Shown here: positions 55,156 to 64,000 of the stretch, one piece after another
Position numbering within the stretch: position 1 is the first letter of the stretch
Layout: the number at the start of each line of letters is the position of its first letter
Assembly: GCF_037948395.1 (NCBI RefSeq)
Contig: NZ_CP149940.1
Coordinates: forward strand, 3,968,001-4,032,000
Length of the DNA: 64,000 nucleotides
DNA from: Serratia nevei
Lineage (GTDB): Bacteria; Pseudomonadota; Gammaproteobacteria; Enterobacterales; Enterobacteriaceae
Direction: 5' to 3'
Program-made: the position numbers and the translations under genes
Notes under the pieces: model-generated
What the model was told of the DNA's origin: nothing
Seen by the model: only the letters and a program-made list of their open reading frames with translations
Database searches by the model: none

Positions 55156-56208
55156 ATGAAACTCAGTAAAAAGAACGCGGTCGTGGTGCGCAAGGCGCTG
55201 GACGGTTGGGTGGGAGAAGGCGCCTTGACGCCCGAACAACGGCAGCAACTGCTGCAGCATGTGGCCGTGCAGCCTTTCGACTGGCGGCGGCTGGCGCGCT
55301 ATGCGTTTCTCGCCGCGCTGGCCTCGCTGCTGATCGCCGTCACCAGCCTGTTCGCCGACAGCGAACTGCTTGCATGGCTCAGCGGGCTGTTCCGCTTCGA
55401 CGCGCCGGTGCGCATGGCGATCGCCGGCATACTGGCGGCGCTGGCCTACGTCTGGGCGCTGCGTCGCCGCCGGCGCCACCCGGAAAAACGCTACGGCAAT
55501 GAGGCCGCGCTGTTTGTCGCCGTGTTGCTTACCGCCTGCGCCTTATGGCAGCTGGGGGTCTGGCTGGATAACGGCAGCGGCCGGGTTTCCGTGCTGCTGC
55601 TGTTCGCCGCGCTGCTGTACGGCGCGATCGGCTGGTTCAGCCGCTCCGGGCTGGTGTGGTGGTTCGCCCTGCTGTCGCTCGGCAATGCCTTCGGCGCCGA
55701 GACCGGCTACCTGTCCGGCTGGGGCGCCTACTGGCTCGGCATGAGCTACCCGATTCGCTTTATCGCCTTTGGTGCGGTGCTGATCGCCGCCGCGCTGCTG
55801 TTGCGGCCGCTGTTGGCGCAACGCGGCCTGCAGCGGGTGTCGCTGGCGATGGGCCTGCTGTACCTGTTTATCGCCCTGTGGCTACTGTCTATCTTCGGCA
55901 ACTACGGCGATCTCGACAGCTGGTACAGCGCGCGCCAGATCGAGCTGTTCCACTGGAGCCTGCTGTTCGGGCTGGCTGCCCTCGCCGCCATCTGGCTGGG
56001 GTTGAAGCATGACGACACCATGCTGCGCGGCTTCGGGCTGACCTTCCTCGGCATTAACCTGTATACCCGTCTGTTCGAGTTTTTCTGGGACAGCATGCCG
56101 AAGGCGGTTTTCTTCGTGCTGCTCGGCCTGAGCCTGTGGGCGCTGGGGCATTATGCGGAGAAGATTTGGCAGCTGGGGCGCAAGCCGCACGACGTGACCG
56201 ACGACTGA
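55156..56208 (+). CDS. DUF2157 membrane protein of unknown function
   Basis: A 350-residue inner-membrane protein. The cytoplasmic N-terminus (about 60 residues) is the DUF2157 segment, with LTPEQRQQLL as its recognisable part. Ten or so hydrophobic helices follow. The start is chosen at 55156, since the open frame further upstream is antisense to tadA. No homologue stands at this point in E. coli. A conserved hydrophilic motif between helices (YGDLDSWYSARQIE) suggests a shared but unknown function. Nothing around it points to a role. Confidence 0.75.
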   Translation: MKLSKKNAVVVRKALDGWVGEGALTPEQRQQLLQHVAVQPFDWRRLARYAFLAALASLLIAVTSLFADSELLAWLSGLFRFDAPVRMAIAGILAALAYVWALRRRRRHPEKRYGNEAALFVAVLLTACALWQLGVWLDNGSGRVSVLLLFAALLYGAIGWFSRSGLVWWFALLSLGNAFGAETGYLSGWGAYWLGMSYPIRFIAFGAVLIAAALLLRPLLAQRGLQRVSLAMGLLYLFIALWLLSIFGNYGDLDSWYSARQIELFHWSLLFGLAALAAIWLGLKHDDTMLRGFGLTFLGINLYTRLFEFFWDSMPKAVFFVLLGLSLWALGHYAEKIWQLGRKPHDVTDD

Positions 56209-56228
56209 TCGCGGTGCCGATAAAAGCA

Positions 56229-56256
56229 GAAAGGGCGGAATCTTCCGCCCTTGGTT
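56229..56256. terminator. Bidirectional terminator between the DUF2157 gene and pgpC
   Basis: A perfect 10-bp inverted repeat (aagggcggaa/ttccgccctt, loop tc) separates the two convergent genes. The U runs are interrupted on both strands. Confidence 0.75.
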
Positions 56257-56912
56257 TATTCCAGTTGCTGCAGCTCGCCCTGCTTGCTTACCCGCCAGCG
56301 GTGCTCACAAAAGAACAGCAGCGGATTATCCTGCTTGCTGTCGCTGTAACCGCTGTACAGCTTCAGCGGCGCACCGAGCCGCTGCTCCAGCTGCACCACT
56401 TTCTGGGCTCCCAGGCAGCGCAGGGTCAAGACCCAGCCGCCGCAGCGGCGCGTGATGCGGCTGCCGATCAACCGCACCCGCGGCAGAAACGCCGAATCGC
56501 GATACACCTGCTCCACCAGCCGCTCCGGCGAGCCGGTAATCAGCCACACTTCGGCATCGTGCTCCTCCAGGTACTGCCGCAGCCGCATTTGCACCACCGG
56601 AAATGCGGTCACCTTCTGGCGAAAGGCCTCGATAAACTGCCGCTCCAGCGCCTTTAGCGTCGTTTCGGAACGCCCGAAGGTGATCGCCCATAGCAGCAGG
56701 CTCATCGGCCAACGCGCGGCGCGCCCCAGCAGCAGCAGCGCCAGACCGATCGGCAGCAGCAGCGGTATCACCAGCAACAGGTTCAGCGGTAAGCGGCGCA
56801 GCAGAAAACGCAAGAAACTGCCGAACATATCTTCCTGATGCAGGGTGCCGTCCAGATCGAAAAAGACCACGCGGCGCCCCTCTGCGGCCGGTTGTTGCTG
56901 CTTGTCGCTCAA
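56256..56912 (-). CDS. pgpC: Phosphatidylglycerophosphatase C
   Basis: A 218-residue HAD-superfamily phosphatase (formerly YfhB). The catalytic aspartates are in FFDLDGTLHQ; motif II is LITGSPERL and motif III lies around YSDSKQDNPLL. A hydrophobic hairpin at about residues 40-80 anchors it to the inner membrane. It removes phosphate from phosphatidylglycerol phosphate. Its closeness to tadA matches E. coli. It starts 3 bases after the murP stop. Confidence 0.93.
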   Translation of the reverse strand: MSDKQQQPAAEGRRVVFFDLDGTLHQEDMFGSFLRFLLRRLPLNLLLVIPLLLPIGLALLLLGRAARWPMSLLLWAITFGRSETTLKALERQFIEAFRQKVTAFPVVQMRLRQYLEEHDAEVWLITGSPERLVEQVYRDSAFLPRVRLIGSRITRRCGGWVLTLRCLGAQKVVQLEQRLGAPLKLYSGYSDSKQDNPLLFFCEHRWRVSKQGELQQLE

Positions 56913-56915
56913 ACG

Positions 56916-58283
56916 CTACTCCTCGGGATCGTTGAACCCCATCATCCAGGTGAAGAGAAAACCGGCGATAATCGTAATCAGCATCCCCGCCAGATACAAC
57001 ATCACCTTACCTGAGACGATGGTCAACGCCAAAGGCAGCCCCGAAATGCCGAAGGTGATCACCGTCGCCACCTTCCAGTAGCTGATCAGCGCTCCGCCAA
57101 CCGCACCGCCGAGGCAGGCGCCGATAAACGGCCGGCCCAGCGGCAGCGTCACCCCGAAGATCAGCGGCTCGCCGATGCCGAGAATGCCGACCGGCAACGC
57201 CCCTTTGATCACCTTTTTCAGCCGCGCATTGCGGGTTTTCAACAGCACCGCCAGCGCCGCCCCCACCTGCCCGACGCCGGCCATCGCCAGGATCGGCAGC
57301 AGCGGGTTGGAACCGTGCGCCTGCACCAGCTCGACGTGGATCGGCACCAGACCCTGATGCAGACCCGAGAGCACCAGCGGCAGGAACAGCCCCGAGAGCA
57401 GCGCTCCCACCAGCAGCCCGCCCTTGTCGATCGCCAGATTGGCACCGTGGGCGATGGCGTCGGAGATAATGCCGCCGATCGGCTGCAGAATCAGGATCGC
57501 CAGCGAGGCGGTGACCAGCGTGGTCAGCAGTGGGTTAAGGATCAGTTCGACCGACTCCGGCAGCAGCGTGCGCAGGCGTTTCTCCACCCAGCACATTAAC
57601 GCTACCACCAGCAGCACGGCGATCACCCCGCCGCGCCCCGGCTGCAACGCCTCGCCGAACAAGGTGATCTGCGCCAGCGCCGGGCTGGAGAGAATGCCGG
57701 CCATCACGCCGCCCATCGCCTGAGAGCCACCGAATACCCGCGCGGCGTTGACCCCGACCAAAATGTTCATGATGGCGAACACCGCGCTGCCGAAGATCGC
57801 CAACAGCCCCAGCACGTTCGGGTAGTCCACTGCCAGCTGGCCGGCGATGTCAGGCCGTTTCAGCAGGTTGATGATGCCGGTGATCAGGCCCGAGGCGATA
57901 AACGCCGGGATCAGCGGAATAAAGACATCGGCCAGTTTTTTCAGCGCGCCGCTCATCGGCGCAGCGTATTTTTGCTTGGCCTGCGCCTTGATGCGGGCCG
58001 CGTCACCGACGGCGACAACGGGCTGCGCGCTACCGCTCAGCAATTCGCGCATGGCATCCACCACCTTGGCGGCGGCGCCTGGGCCAACGATAAACTGATG
58101 CTGCTCACCCTGTTTGATATAGCCCTTCACGCCGGGCAGCTGCCTGAGGGCGGCCAGATCCAGGCGCTGCTCGTCGCTGACCTCGACGCGCACCCGCGTC
58201 ATGCAGTTCTCCAGTTTGAGGATATTGCCCTCGCCCCCCACGCCCGCCAGGATCTGTGTCGCCAATGCCGTTGTCTTGTCCAT
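56916..58283 (-). CDS. murP: PTS N-acetylmuramic acid transporter, IIBC component
   Basis: A 455-residue phosphotransferase permease. The IIB domain has the phosphocysteine in KLENCMTRVRVEV. The IIC domain follows from about residue 110, with the conserved PILAMAGVGQ and GEPLIFGVTLPLGRP loops. MurP imports MurNAc as MurNAc-6-phosphate and uses the IIA of the glucose system. The start is the ATG of MDKTTALA; a GTG four codons earlier is the only longer option. It lies 18 bases after murQ, so the pair is cotranscribed. Confidence 0.92.
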   Translation of the reverse strand: MDKTTALATQILAGVGGEGNILKLENCMTRVRVEVSDEQRLDLAALRQLPGVKGYIKQGEQHQFIVGPGAAAKVVDAMRELLSGSAQPVVAVGDAARIKAQAKQKYAAPMSGALKKLADVFIPLIPAFIASGLITGIINLLKRPDIAGQLAVDYPNVLGLLAIFGSAVFAIMNILVGVNAARVFGGSQAMGGVMAGILSSPALAQITLFGEALQPGRGGVIAVLLVVALMCWVEKRLRTLLPESVELILNPLLTTLVTASLAILILQPIGGIISDAIAHGANLAIDKGGLLVGALLSGLFLPLVLSGLHQGLVPIHVELVQAHGSNPLLPILAMAGVGQVGAALAVLLKTRNARLKKVIKGALPVGILGIGEPLIFGVTLPLGRPFIGACLGGAVGGALISYWKVATVITFGISGLPLALTIVSGKVMLYLAGMLITIIAGFLFTWMMGFNDPEE

Positions 58284-58301
58284 CGCCGCCCCCACCGTGA
58301 A

Positions 58302-59195
58302 TTAACGCGCCAGCGCCGCGCGCAGGTAGCCGTCGTGCCGCTGCAGCCGCTGCTGTGCCTCTTCGGCGCTGACGCCGGCCAAAAGCATCAGGATCGCCGG
58401 TTTGACTTCGAAGCCGGTCTGCGCCAGCGCCGCCTCCGCCTGAGCGCGTTCGGCGCCGGTGGCCTCCACCACGATGCGGCAGGCGCGATCCACCAGTTTG
58501 ACGTTGGTGGCCTTCACGTCCACCATCAGGTTCTGGTAGACCTTGCCCAGCTTGACCATCGCGCCGGTCGACAGCATGTTGAGCACCAGCTTCTGCGCAG
58601 TGCCGGATTTCAGACGCGTCGAGCCGGTCAGAGCCTCCGGCCCCACCACCGGCGAGATCGCCACCTGCGCTTCGTGCGCGATCGGCGAATCCGGGTTGCA
58701 GGAGATGGCCGCCGTCGGGCAGCCCAGCCCGCGCGCATAGCGCAGTGCGCCAATCACATAAGGCGTGCGCCCGGAGGCCGCCAACCCCACCACCATATCG
58801 ACGGCGGTGAGGTTCAGCGCCCGGAGATCGGCTTCGCCCAAAGCTTCGTCGTCTTCCGCCCCCTCCACCGCTTTAAGCAGCGCGCCCGGCCCGCCGGCGA
58901 TCAGCCCCACCACCACGCCGTGCGGCACACCGAAGGTCGGTGGGCACTCGGAGGCATCCAGCACGCCCAGGCGGCCGCTGGTGCCGGCGCCCAAATAAAT
59001 CAGCCGCCCACCGGCCTTCAACGCCGCCGCCGCCAAATCGACCGCCTGCGCGATCGCCGGCAGCACCTTTTCGATCGCCTCCGGCACCTTTCGGTCTTCC
59101 TGGTTAAAGCAGCGGACCATCTCCAGCGTCGACATCTCATCCAGCCTCATGGTGGCCGGGTTGCGGGTTTCCGATACCAGTGCGCCTAAGTTCAT
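58302..59195 (-). CDS. murQ: N-acetylmuramic acid 6-phosphate etherase
   Basis: A 297-residue SIS-domain enzyme that splits D-lactate from MurNAc-6-phosphate, giving GlcNAc-6-phosphate for amino-sugar recycling. The signature [21 protein letters not shown] (first 20 residues of it are diagnostic) and the [13 protein letters not shown]-terminus are clear. First gene of murQ-murP, divergent from yfhH. Confidence 0.97.
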   Translation of the reverse strand: MNLGALVSETRNPATMRLDEMSTLEMVRCFNQEDRKVPEAIEKVLPAIAQAVDLAAAALKAGGRLIYLGAGTSGRLGVLDASECPPTFGVPHGVVVGLIAGGPGALLKAVEGAEDDEALGEADLRALNLTAVDMVVGLAASGRTPYVIGALRYARGLGCPTAAISCNPDSPIAHEAQVAISPVVGPEALTGSTRLKSGTAQKLVLNMLSTGAMVKLGKVYQNLMVDVKATNVKLVDRACRIVVEATGAERAQAEAALAQTGFEVKPAILMLLAGVSAEEAQQRLQRHDGYLRAALAR

Positions 59196-59206
59196 CTGTT
59201 CACCTT

Positions 59207-59221
59207 TGAATTTTTAATTCA
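59207..59221. promoter_or_regulatory. Candidate YfhH operator 1 (palindrome)
   Basis: An inverted repeat tgaatt-ttt-aattca lies 11 bases before the murQ start. It shares half-site gaat/attc with the second palindrome; their centres are 33 bases apart, about three helical turns. Confidence 0.55.
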
Positions 59222-59238
59222 CAAAATTAAATCAATAT

Positions 59239-59255
59239 TTGAATATTTTATTCAA
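59239..59255. promoter_or_regulatory. Candidate YfhH operator 2 (palindrome)
   Basis: A perfect inverted repeat ttgaata-ttt-tattcaa sits between murQ and yfhH, in the only AT-rich part of the region. Same spacing and half-site core as operator 1. Confidence 0.6.
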
Positions 59256-59362
59256 CAAAGCGAGCGCTATTTGCTATTTTAACGGCGAGCTCACAAAAAT
59301 TTTCACCGCGCGTTTTCGCCGCCTGCGTGGCAAAATGGCCGCTGGTTTCCAGGGAAAGATCA

Positions 59363-60211
59363 ATGAGTACCCTTCTGCGCATTCGCCAGATGTATCCGAC
59401 ACTGGCGCAAAACGACCGCAAGCTGGCGGATTTTTTGCTGAACAACGCCGAGCAGGCGCGCCATCTCAGCTCGCAAAAGCTGGCCCAGCTGGCCGGCATC
59501 AGCCAGTCGAGCGTGGTGAAGTTCGCCCAAAAGCTGGGCTATAAAGGTTTCCCGGCGTTGAAGCTGGCGCTGAGCGAGACGCTGGCCCAGCCGCAGGCCG
59601 AACCGGTCGTGACCGTTCACAACCACATCCTCAGCAGCGACACGCTGAAAACCGTCGGTGAAAAGCTATTGGCGGAAAAGCAGGCGGCGCTGCGCGCGAC
59701 GCTGGACATCAACAGCGAAGAGCGGCTGCATCAGGCGCTGGACATGCTGCGTCAGGCGCGCCGGGTAATGCTGATCGGCATCGGCGCTTCCGGGCTGGTG
59801 GCCAAGGATTTTTCCTTCAAGCTGCTGAAAATCGGCGTGATGGCGGTGGCCGAAGCGGACATGCACGTTCAGCTGGCGGCGGTGCAGGCGCTGGACAAAC
59901 GCGATCTGCTGCTCGCTATCTCCTTCAGCGGCGAACGGCGTGAAATCAATCTGGCGGCGGAAGAGGCGCGCCAGGCCGGCGCCAGGGTGTTGGCGCTGAC
60001 CAGCTTTTCTCCCAACGGCCTGCAGCAGCGCGCGGATCACTGCCTCTACACCATCGCCGAAGAGCCCCACACCCGCAGCGCGGCCATCTCTTCCAGCACG
60101 GCCCAGTACGCTCTCACCGATCTGCTGTTTATGGCGCTGATCCAGCACGATCTCGATCATGCCCGCGACCGCATCAAGCACAGCGAACAGTTAATGAAAA
60201 AGTTGGTTTGA
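59363..60211 (+). CDS. yfhH: RpiR-family regulator YfhH
   Basis: A 282-residue regulator. The N-terminal RpiR helix-turn-helix includes HLSSQKLAQLAGISQSSVVKF, of which LAQLAGISQSSVVKF is the recognition region. The C-terminal SIS sugar-phosphate domain has GIGASGLVAKDFSFK and ISFSGERREINL. Length and sequence match E. coli YfhH, whose function is unknown and which there stands without murQP. Here it is divergent from murQ-murP, suggesting it represses them in response to a muropeptide-derived sugar phosphate. The start at 59363 follows agggaaag; a longer frame from 59327 is less likely. Confidence 0.92.
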   Translation: MSTLLRIRQMYPTLAQNDRKLADFLLNNAEQARHLSSQKLAQLAGISQSSVVKFAQKLGYKGFPALKLALSETLAQPQAEPVVTVHNHILSSDTLKTVGEKLLAEKQAALRATLDINSEERLHQALDMLRQARRVMLIGIGASGLVAKDFSFKLLKIGVMAVAEADMHVQLAAVQALDKRDLLLAISFSGERREINLAAEEARQAGARVLALTSFSPNGLQQRADHCLYTIAEEPHTRSAAISSSTAQYALTDLLFMALIQHDLDHARDRIKHSEQLMKKLV

Positions 60212-60216
60212 GGCGT

Positions 60217-60252
60217 ATAATGGCGGCCGATAAAACGCCGCCAGCTCAATTA
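60217..60252 (+). terminator. Possible terminator of yfhH
   Basis: A 7-bp stem tggcggc/gccgcca with a 9-base loop is followed by gctcaattattt. The U run is broken. Confidence 0.4.
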
Positions 60253-60296
60253 TTTCCCTTCTCTGCATTCGAAAAATAATGTGCGGGCGGTGACTC

Positions 60297-60322
60297 GCTC
60301 AATTATCAATCAATAATTGAGC
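60297..60322. promoter_or_regulatory. Perfect 10-bp inverted repeat upstream of the eptA-like gene
   Basis: gctcaattat and ataattgagc flank a 6-base spacer, ending 32 bases before the start codon. Position and symmetry suit an operator; the regulator is not identified. There is no resemblance to a PmrA box. Confidence 0.5.
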
Positions 60323-60354
60323 ATGCATGGACAGCATTATTTAACGATACCATT

Positions 60355-61899
60355 ATGAATACACACACTGTTATTTTAGATAAGTTGCGGCACTCCGTGA
60401 CTCACCCGACCCTACGCACTTTTTTATTTTACGCCATTATTGCTTTGATATTGATCAAAGCGATGGGATACAGCGGTGTAAAAGGCATTGATATTCTTTT
60501 TATTGCACTTATCTTGTTATTATTATCTATCCATTCGCTTACCCGTTACGGCCTGATTATTCCATTTATTCTGCTGTGCGCACTGTATGCGCCGGTCGGG
60601 GCCATATACGGTTCCCCATCAGCCGTCGTGGTGTCAGCCCTGCTGCAATCCAACCCGATAGAGGCAAGGGAGTTTTTGCAAACCCTCCCGGTCAGCTGTT
60701 ATCTGTTGCCTGTCGCCATTCTGCTTACGCCGGTCATTCTCGGTCGATTGATTTGGCGACACCCCCTGTCAAAGAAAACAATATTGATCGCATTGGGCCT
60801 GCTTACGGCGATTATTATCGCCAGAGCATTCAGCGGTGGGTTGAGCAATCTCAGATTGCCTGACTTCTTTTTATCCACTTACTCCGCTTACGATCAATAC
60901 CAACAGCAGATTGATGAATTAAACACCGACGCTTCAGCACCAAACCGCTGGTCGCTTACCGCCGGAGCACCAACGAATGAGAACTATGTCATTATCGTCG
61001 GCGAAAGTATGCGCAGGGATCATATGTCCTTATTTGGTTATCCGGTGTCCACTACACCGTTTCTGGATAATGCCAAGGGACGGTTTTACAGTAACTATAT
61101 TTCCACCGCGCCGAATACGTTCGAATCGCTCCCCCGCACGCTGGCTTTAAGCAACGGCCACAACATTGCCCTCGGAGATAATATCATCACCCTGGCAAAA
61201 ACCGCCGGCCTCAATACCCACTGGCTGTCCAATCAGGGCATGTTCGGGCAATTCGATACGCCGGTATCAAAAATCGCCATGTTCAGCGATAACCATTACT
61301 TCCTGAAGAAAGGCGACTATCAATCGCGCAACACCGATGATGATGCGCTGCTGCTGATATTTGACCAACTATTGAGCCGCCAGGGGCAAGGCAACCTGTA
61401 TGTGCTGCATCTGATGGGCTCGCACGCCGACTTTTGCGAGCGGCTTAACGGCGAACCGCCGAGCGTCGAGTCGCCGAATAAGGAGCTGGCCTGCTACCTC
61501 TCTACCTATCGCAAGACCGATCGTTTTATCGAGCAGGTTTATCACAGTCTGAAACGGACCGGCGCGCCGTTTAAACTGTTCTATTTCTCCGATCACGGTC
61601 TTTCCCATAAGGATATCGGCGGCATACGTTCTCTGCGTCACAGCGGCGATACCCGGCAGAATTACCAGGTGCCGTTGCTGGTGCTGAGCGATCGCGACCA
61701 ACAACACCAGATCATTGATGATCCCTTGAGCGCGTTCGATTTTATCGGGTTGTTTGCTCAAGAGGCGGGAATACGGGTTGCCCATCCGGAGGTGATGCCG
61801 ACGATGCGTATGGCGGATACCGATAAGCGCTGGGTGTTTGACGGGCAGAGAAGGGTTGATTTCGATCAGTTGGCTGACGACCCACCTGAGTTACCCTAA
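60355..61899 (+). CDS. Phosphoethanolamine-transferase-like sulfatase-family membrane protein
   Basis: A 514-residue protein. Five hydrophobic helices occupy about residues 20-180 and a periplasmic sulfatase-fold domain follows. The catalytic region reads IIVGESMRRDHMSLFGYP; in the family a Thr usually follows GES, but here it is Met, with downstream Thr residues (VSTTPFLD). Metal ligands appear in FYFSDHGLSHKD. Relatives (EptA, EptB, OpgE, CptA) add phosphoethanolamine to lipid A, core or glucans. The gene is markedly more AT-rich than its neighbours in the first 600 bases and uses codons such as tta and ata, suggesting recent transfer. Absent at this position in E. coli. Confidence 0.8.
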   Translation: MNTHTVILDKLRHSVTHPTLRTFLFYAIIALILIKAMGYSGVKGIDILFIALILLLLSIHSLTRYGLIIPFILLCALYAPVGAIYGSPSAVVVSALLQSNPIEAREFLQTLPVSCYLLPVAILLTPVILGRLIWRHPLSKKTILIALGLLTAIIIARAFSGGLSNLRLPDFFLSTYSAYDQYQQQIDELNTDASAPNRWSLTAGAPTNENYVIIVGESMRRDHMSLFGYPVSTTPFLDNAKGRFYSNYISTAPNTFESLPRTLALSNGHNIALGDNIITLAKTAGLNTHWLSNQGMFGQFDTPVSKIAMFSDNHYFLKKGDYQSRNTDDDALLLIFDQLLSRQGQGNLYVLHLMGSHADFCERLNGEPPSVESPNKELACYLSTYRKTDRFIEQVYHSLKRTGAPFKLFYFSDHGLSHKDIGGIRSLRHSGDTRQNYQVPLLVLSDRDQQHQIIDDPLSAFDFIGLFAQEAGIRVAHPEVMPTMRMADTDKRWVFDGQRRVDFDQLADDPPELP

Positions 61900-61984
61900 G
61901 CGGTAAGATGACGAAAAAATGCCCGCCGCGCGGCGATTCTATGATAGATTGCGCGCCAGCCCGAGCACACCGATGGAAAGATAA

Positions 61985-62251
<267 letters not shown>

Positions 62252-62267
62252 TCCGCCGCAGGACTGA

Positions 62268-62296
62268 CAAGGGCGCCACAGGCGCCCTTTCTCTTT
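62268..62296. terminator. Terminator between yfhL and acpS
   Basis: A perfect stem gggcgcc/ggcgccc with loop aca is followed on the plus strand by tttctctttt. It serves yfhL. Confidence 0.8.
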
Positions 62297-62677
62297 TCAG
62301 CTTTCGACGATCACCGTCGCGCAGGCATAGCGCCGTTCGTCGGCCAGCGAAACGTGGATCGCGGCGACCCCCATCTCCCCGGCCAGCTCGGCGGCGCGGC
62401 CGTGCAAACGAATATTCGGCTTGCCCAACGCATCGTTGAACACTTCGAACTGATTGAACGCCAGGCCGTTGCGAATGCCGGTGCCGAACGCCTTGGCAGC
62501 GGCCTCTTTCACCGCGAAACGCTTGGCCAGAAAGCGAATCGGCTGCTGGTGCTGCTGATACAGCGCCCACTCGGCGTCGCTCAGCACGCGGCGCGCCAGA
62601 CGATCGCCGCTGCGCTCCACCACCGCTTCGATACGCGCCATCTCGACGATGTCGGTACCCAGCCCGAGCACCGCCAT
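62297..62677 (-). CDS. acpS: Holo-[acyl-carrier-protein] synthase
   Basis: A 126-residue phosphopantetheinyl transferase that activates apo-ACP for fatty-acid synthesis. Motifs are [13 protein letters not shown], with the Mg-binding Asp, and [15 protein letters not shown]. The start overlaps the pdxJ stop by one base (TAATG), so translation is coupled; a longer frame reading to 62737 lies inside pdxJ. Confidence 0.97.
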   Translation of the reverse strand: MAVLGLGTDIVEMARIEAVVERSGDRLARRVLSDAEWALYQQHQQPIRFLAKRFAVKEAAAKAFGTGIRNGLAFNQFEVFNDALGKPNIRLHGRAAELAGEMGVAAIHVSLADERRYACATVIVES

Positions 62678-63408
62678 TACCGGCGCGCTTCCCGCATCAG
62701 CACTTTCATGTCGGCAACCGCGGCCGGCAGCCCGCACATCACCGCCTGGCCGATAATCGCATGGCCGATGTTCAGCTCGTGCATTTCCGGCAGCGCGGCA
62801 ATCGGCTGCACGTTGTGGTAGGTCAGGCCGTGGCCGGCATTGACCTTCAGCCCCTTCTCGGCCGCGTAGGCGGCGGCTACCGCTATGCGGCGCAGCTCGG
62901 CCTGTACCGCCAGCTCGCCCTGGGCTTCGGCGTAGGCACCGGTGTGGATCTCGATATAAGGAGCGCCCACCGCCACCGCCGCATCGATCTGGCGATGATC
63001 GGGATCGATGAACAGCGAGACCAAAATGCCCGCCTGCGCCAGGCGCTCAACCGCCACGCTCATTTTGTCCAGCTGGCCGGCGACGTCCAGGCCGCCTTCG
63101 GTGGTCACTTCTTCACGCTTTTCCGGCACCAGGCAGCAGAAGTGCGGCTTCAGCTCAATGGCGATATCCAGCATCTCGTCGGTCACCGCCATCTCCAGAT
63201 TCATGCGCGTCTGGATGGTCTGGCGCAGCAGGCGCACGTCGCGGTCGGTGATGTGGCGGCGGTCTTCGCGCAGATGCACGGTAATGCCGTCGGCCCCCGC
63301 CTGTTCGGCAATGAATGCCGCCTGAACCGGATCCGGGTATTGGGTTCCGCGCGCGTTACGTAACGTGGCGATGTGATCGATATTGACGCCCAGCAGCAAA
63401 TCAGCCAT
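62677..63408 (-). CDS. pdxJ: Pyridoxine 5'-phosphate synthase
   Basis: A 243-residue TIM-barrel enzyme that closes the pyridoxine ring from aminoacetone phosphate and deoxyxylulose 5-phosphate. The N-terminus [16 protein letters not shown] and the catalytic HLREDRRHI and [11 protein letters not shown] segments are intact. It lies 71 bases after recO, the order seen in E. coli (recO-pdxJ-acpS). Confidence 0.98.
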   Translation of the reverse strand: MADLLLGVNIDHIATLRNARGTQYPDPVQAAFIAEQAGADGITVHLREDRRHITDRDVRLLRQTIQTRMNLEMAVTDEMLDIAIELKPHFCCLVPEKREEVTTEGGLDVAGQLDKMSVAVERLAQAGILVSLFIDPDHRQIDAAVAVGAPYIEIHTGAYAEAQGELAVQAELRRIAVAAAYAAEKGLKVNAGHGLTYHNVQPIAALPEMHELNIGHAIIGQAVMCGLPAAVADMKVLMREARR

Positions 63409-63479
63409 GACAACCTCTAAATACGATTTTCAGTGCCAGCAGTTTACACGCGGGCGCAAGGCGGCAAAAGGGGAAAAGG

Positions 63480-64000
63480 TCAGGCGTCGTCGACCGGCGT
63501 ATTCGGCTGTTTGCGCACAAACTGACGGAACAGTTCGCGGCTCTTCAACGGTTTGCCGCCGAGGTAGGGTTTCAGCGCCATACGGGTGAAACGCTTGGCG
63601 GCGCGCAGCGTCTCGGCATCGGGAAACTGCCGCTCCGCCAGCGCGCGCAGTTCGCGCCCGGTGAAGCTGTAGTGATCCACCACCAGGCTGGCGATAAAGC
63701 CTTTCTCTTCGCGGTAACGATAGGTCATGGCATCATCCACCGGCAGGCCGCTGCCGGCGCAGTGCAGGAAATCAAGGCCGTAGCCCAGGTGGTGCAGCAA
63801 GGCCAGTTCGAACTGACGCAGCGCCTGTTCCGGCGAGCTGTCTTCCGCCGCCAGCGCCTGCAGGCATTGCAGATAGTCGAAGAACAACACCGAGTAGTTG
63901 GTTTCCTGCTCCAGCACGCGCGCCAGCAGTTCGTTCACGTACAGGCCGCTGTAAAGCATCATGCCGCTGAGGGGTAAACCGAGGGAGACCGCTTCAGCGT
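63480..64000 (-). CDS. recO: DNA repair protein RecO, 5'-truncated by window edge
   Basis: The C-terminal 172 or so residues of RecO, which helps RecR load RecA on SSB-coated DNA. The frame stays open to the end of the window ([16 protein letters not shown]), so the start lies beyond base 64000; the ATG codons at 63957-63962 are internal. The C-terminal motif [19 protein letters not shown] is highly conserved. Together with pdxJ and acpS it forms the tail of the rnc-era-recO run. Confidence 0.97.
   Translation of the reverse strand, partial: AEAVSLGLPLSGMMLYSGLYVNELLARVLEQETNYSVLFFDYLQCLQALAAEDSSPEQALRQFELALLHHLGYGLDFLHCAGSGLPVDDAMTYRYREEKGFIASLVVDHYSFTGRELRALAERQFPDAETLRAAKRFTRMALKPYLGGKPLKSRELFRQFVRKQPNTPVDDA

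Noticed and set aside
62678..62737. Longer acpS start
   Set aside because: The extra residues lie inside pdxJ and are unlike the family; the TAATG overlap start fits.
63480..63962. recO starting at the ATG at 63962
   Set aside because: The frame continues upstream with conserved RecO sequence to the window end, so this ATG is internal.

Overview
The window is a high-GC enterobacterial chromosome segment, almost certainly Serratia and most likely the S. marcescens group. The evidence is gene order that follows E. coli from yfgJ-der-bamB through isc, suhB, glyA-hmp, glrR, purL and tadA to acpS-pdxJ-recO, with protein sequences close to their E. coli counterparts. Serratia-type additions support the genus: a protealysin-like M4 protease with its emfourin partner, a spermidine dehydrogenase cluster, and a glutamine-dependent NAD synthetase beside glnB. 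I see no prophage, insertion sequence, CRISPR array, tRNA or rRNA. The only mobile-type sequences are two ERIC elements.

Layout. 1-2401 (+): the 3' part of a LacI-family regulator, then the protease/inhibitor pair. 2406-13399 (-): yfgJ, an AEC transporter, der, bamB, yfgM, hisS, ispG, rodZ, pilW, rlmN, ndk. 13562-15777 (-): sseB, pepB. 16001-21591 (-): the complete isc operon iscR-S-U-A-hscBA-fdx-iscX with two IscR sites upstream. 21785-23442: trmJ (-) and suhB (+). 23499-25147 (-): a NicO-type metal transporter with a DUF1007 protein and a Zur-like box upstream. 25330-27741: csiE (+) and hcaT (-), convergent. 27899-30700: glyA (-) and hmp (+), divergent, with PurR-like and NsrR sites between.

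30738-41929 (-) is an 11 kb polyamine module placed between hmp and glnB, which are adjacent in E. coli. It reads: LysR regulator, aminoaldehyde dehydrogenase paralogue, ydcS-ydcT-ydcU-ydcV, patD, Tat-exported spermidine dehydrogenase, triheme cytochrome c. The inferred logic is oxidation of spermidine in the periplasm with electrons passed to cytochrome c, uptake of polyamine or aminoaldehyde by the ABC transporter, and oxidation of 4-aminobutyraldehyde to GABA in the cytoplasm.

42262-52792 (-): glnB with glutamine-dependent nadE; glrR-qseG-glrK; the sRNA gene glmY with a sigma-54 promoter and three GlrR sites; purL under a PurR box. 53014-60211: mltF (+), tadA (-), a DUF2157 membrane protein (+), pgpC (-), and murP-murQ (-) divergent from the RpiR regulator yfhH (+), with two palindromes between them. 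60355-64000: an AT-rich phosphoethanolamine-transferase-like gene (+), yfhL (+), acpS-pdxJ (-), and recO (-) cut by the window end.
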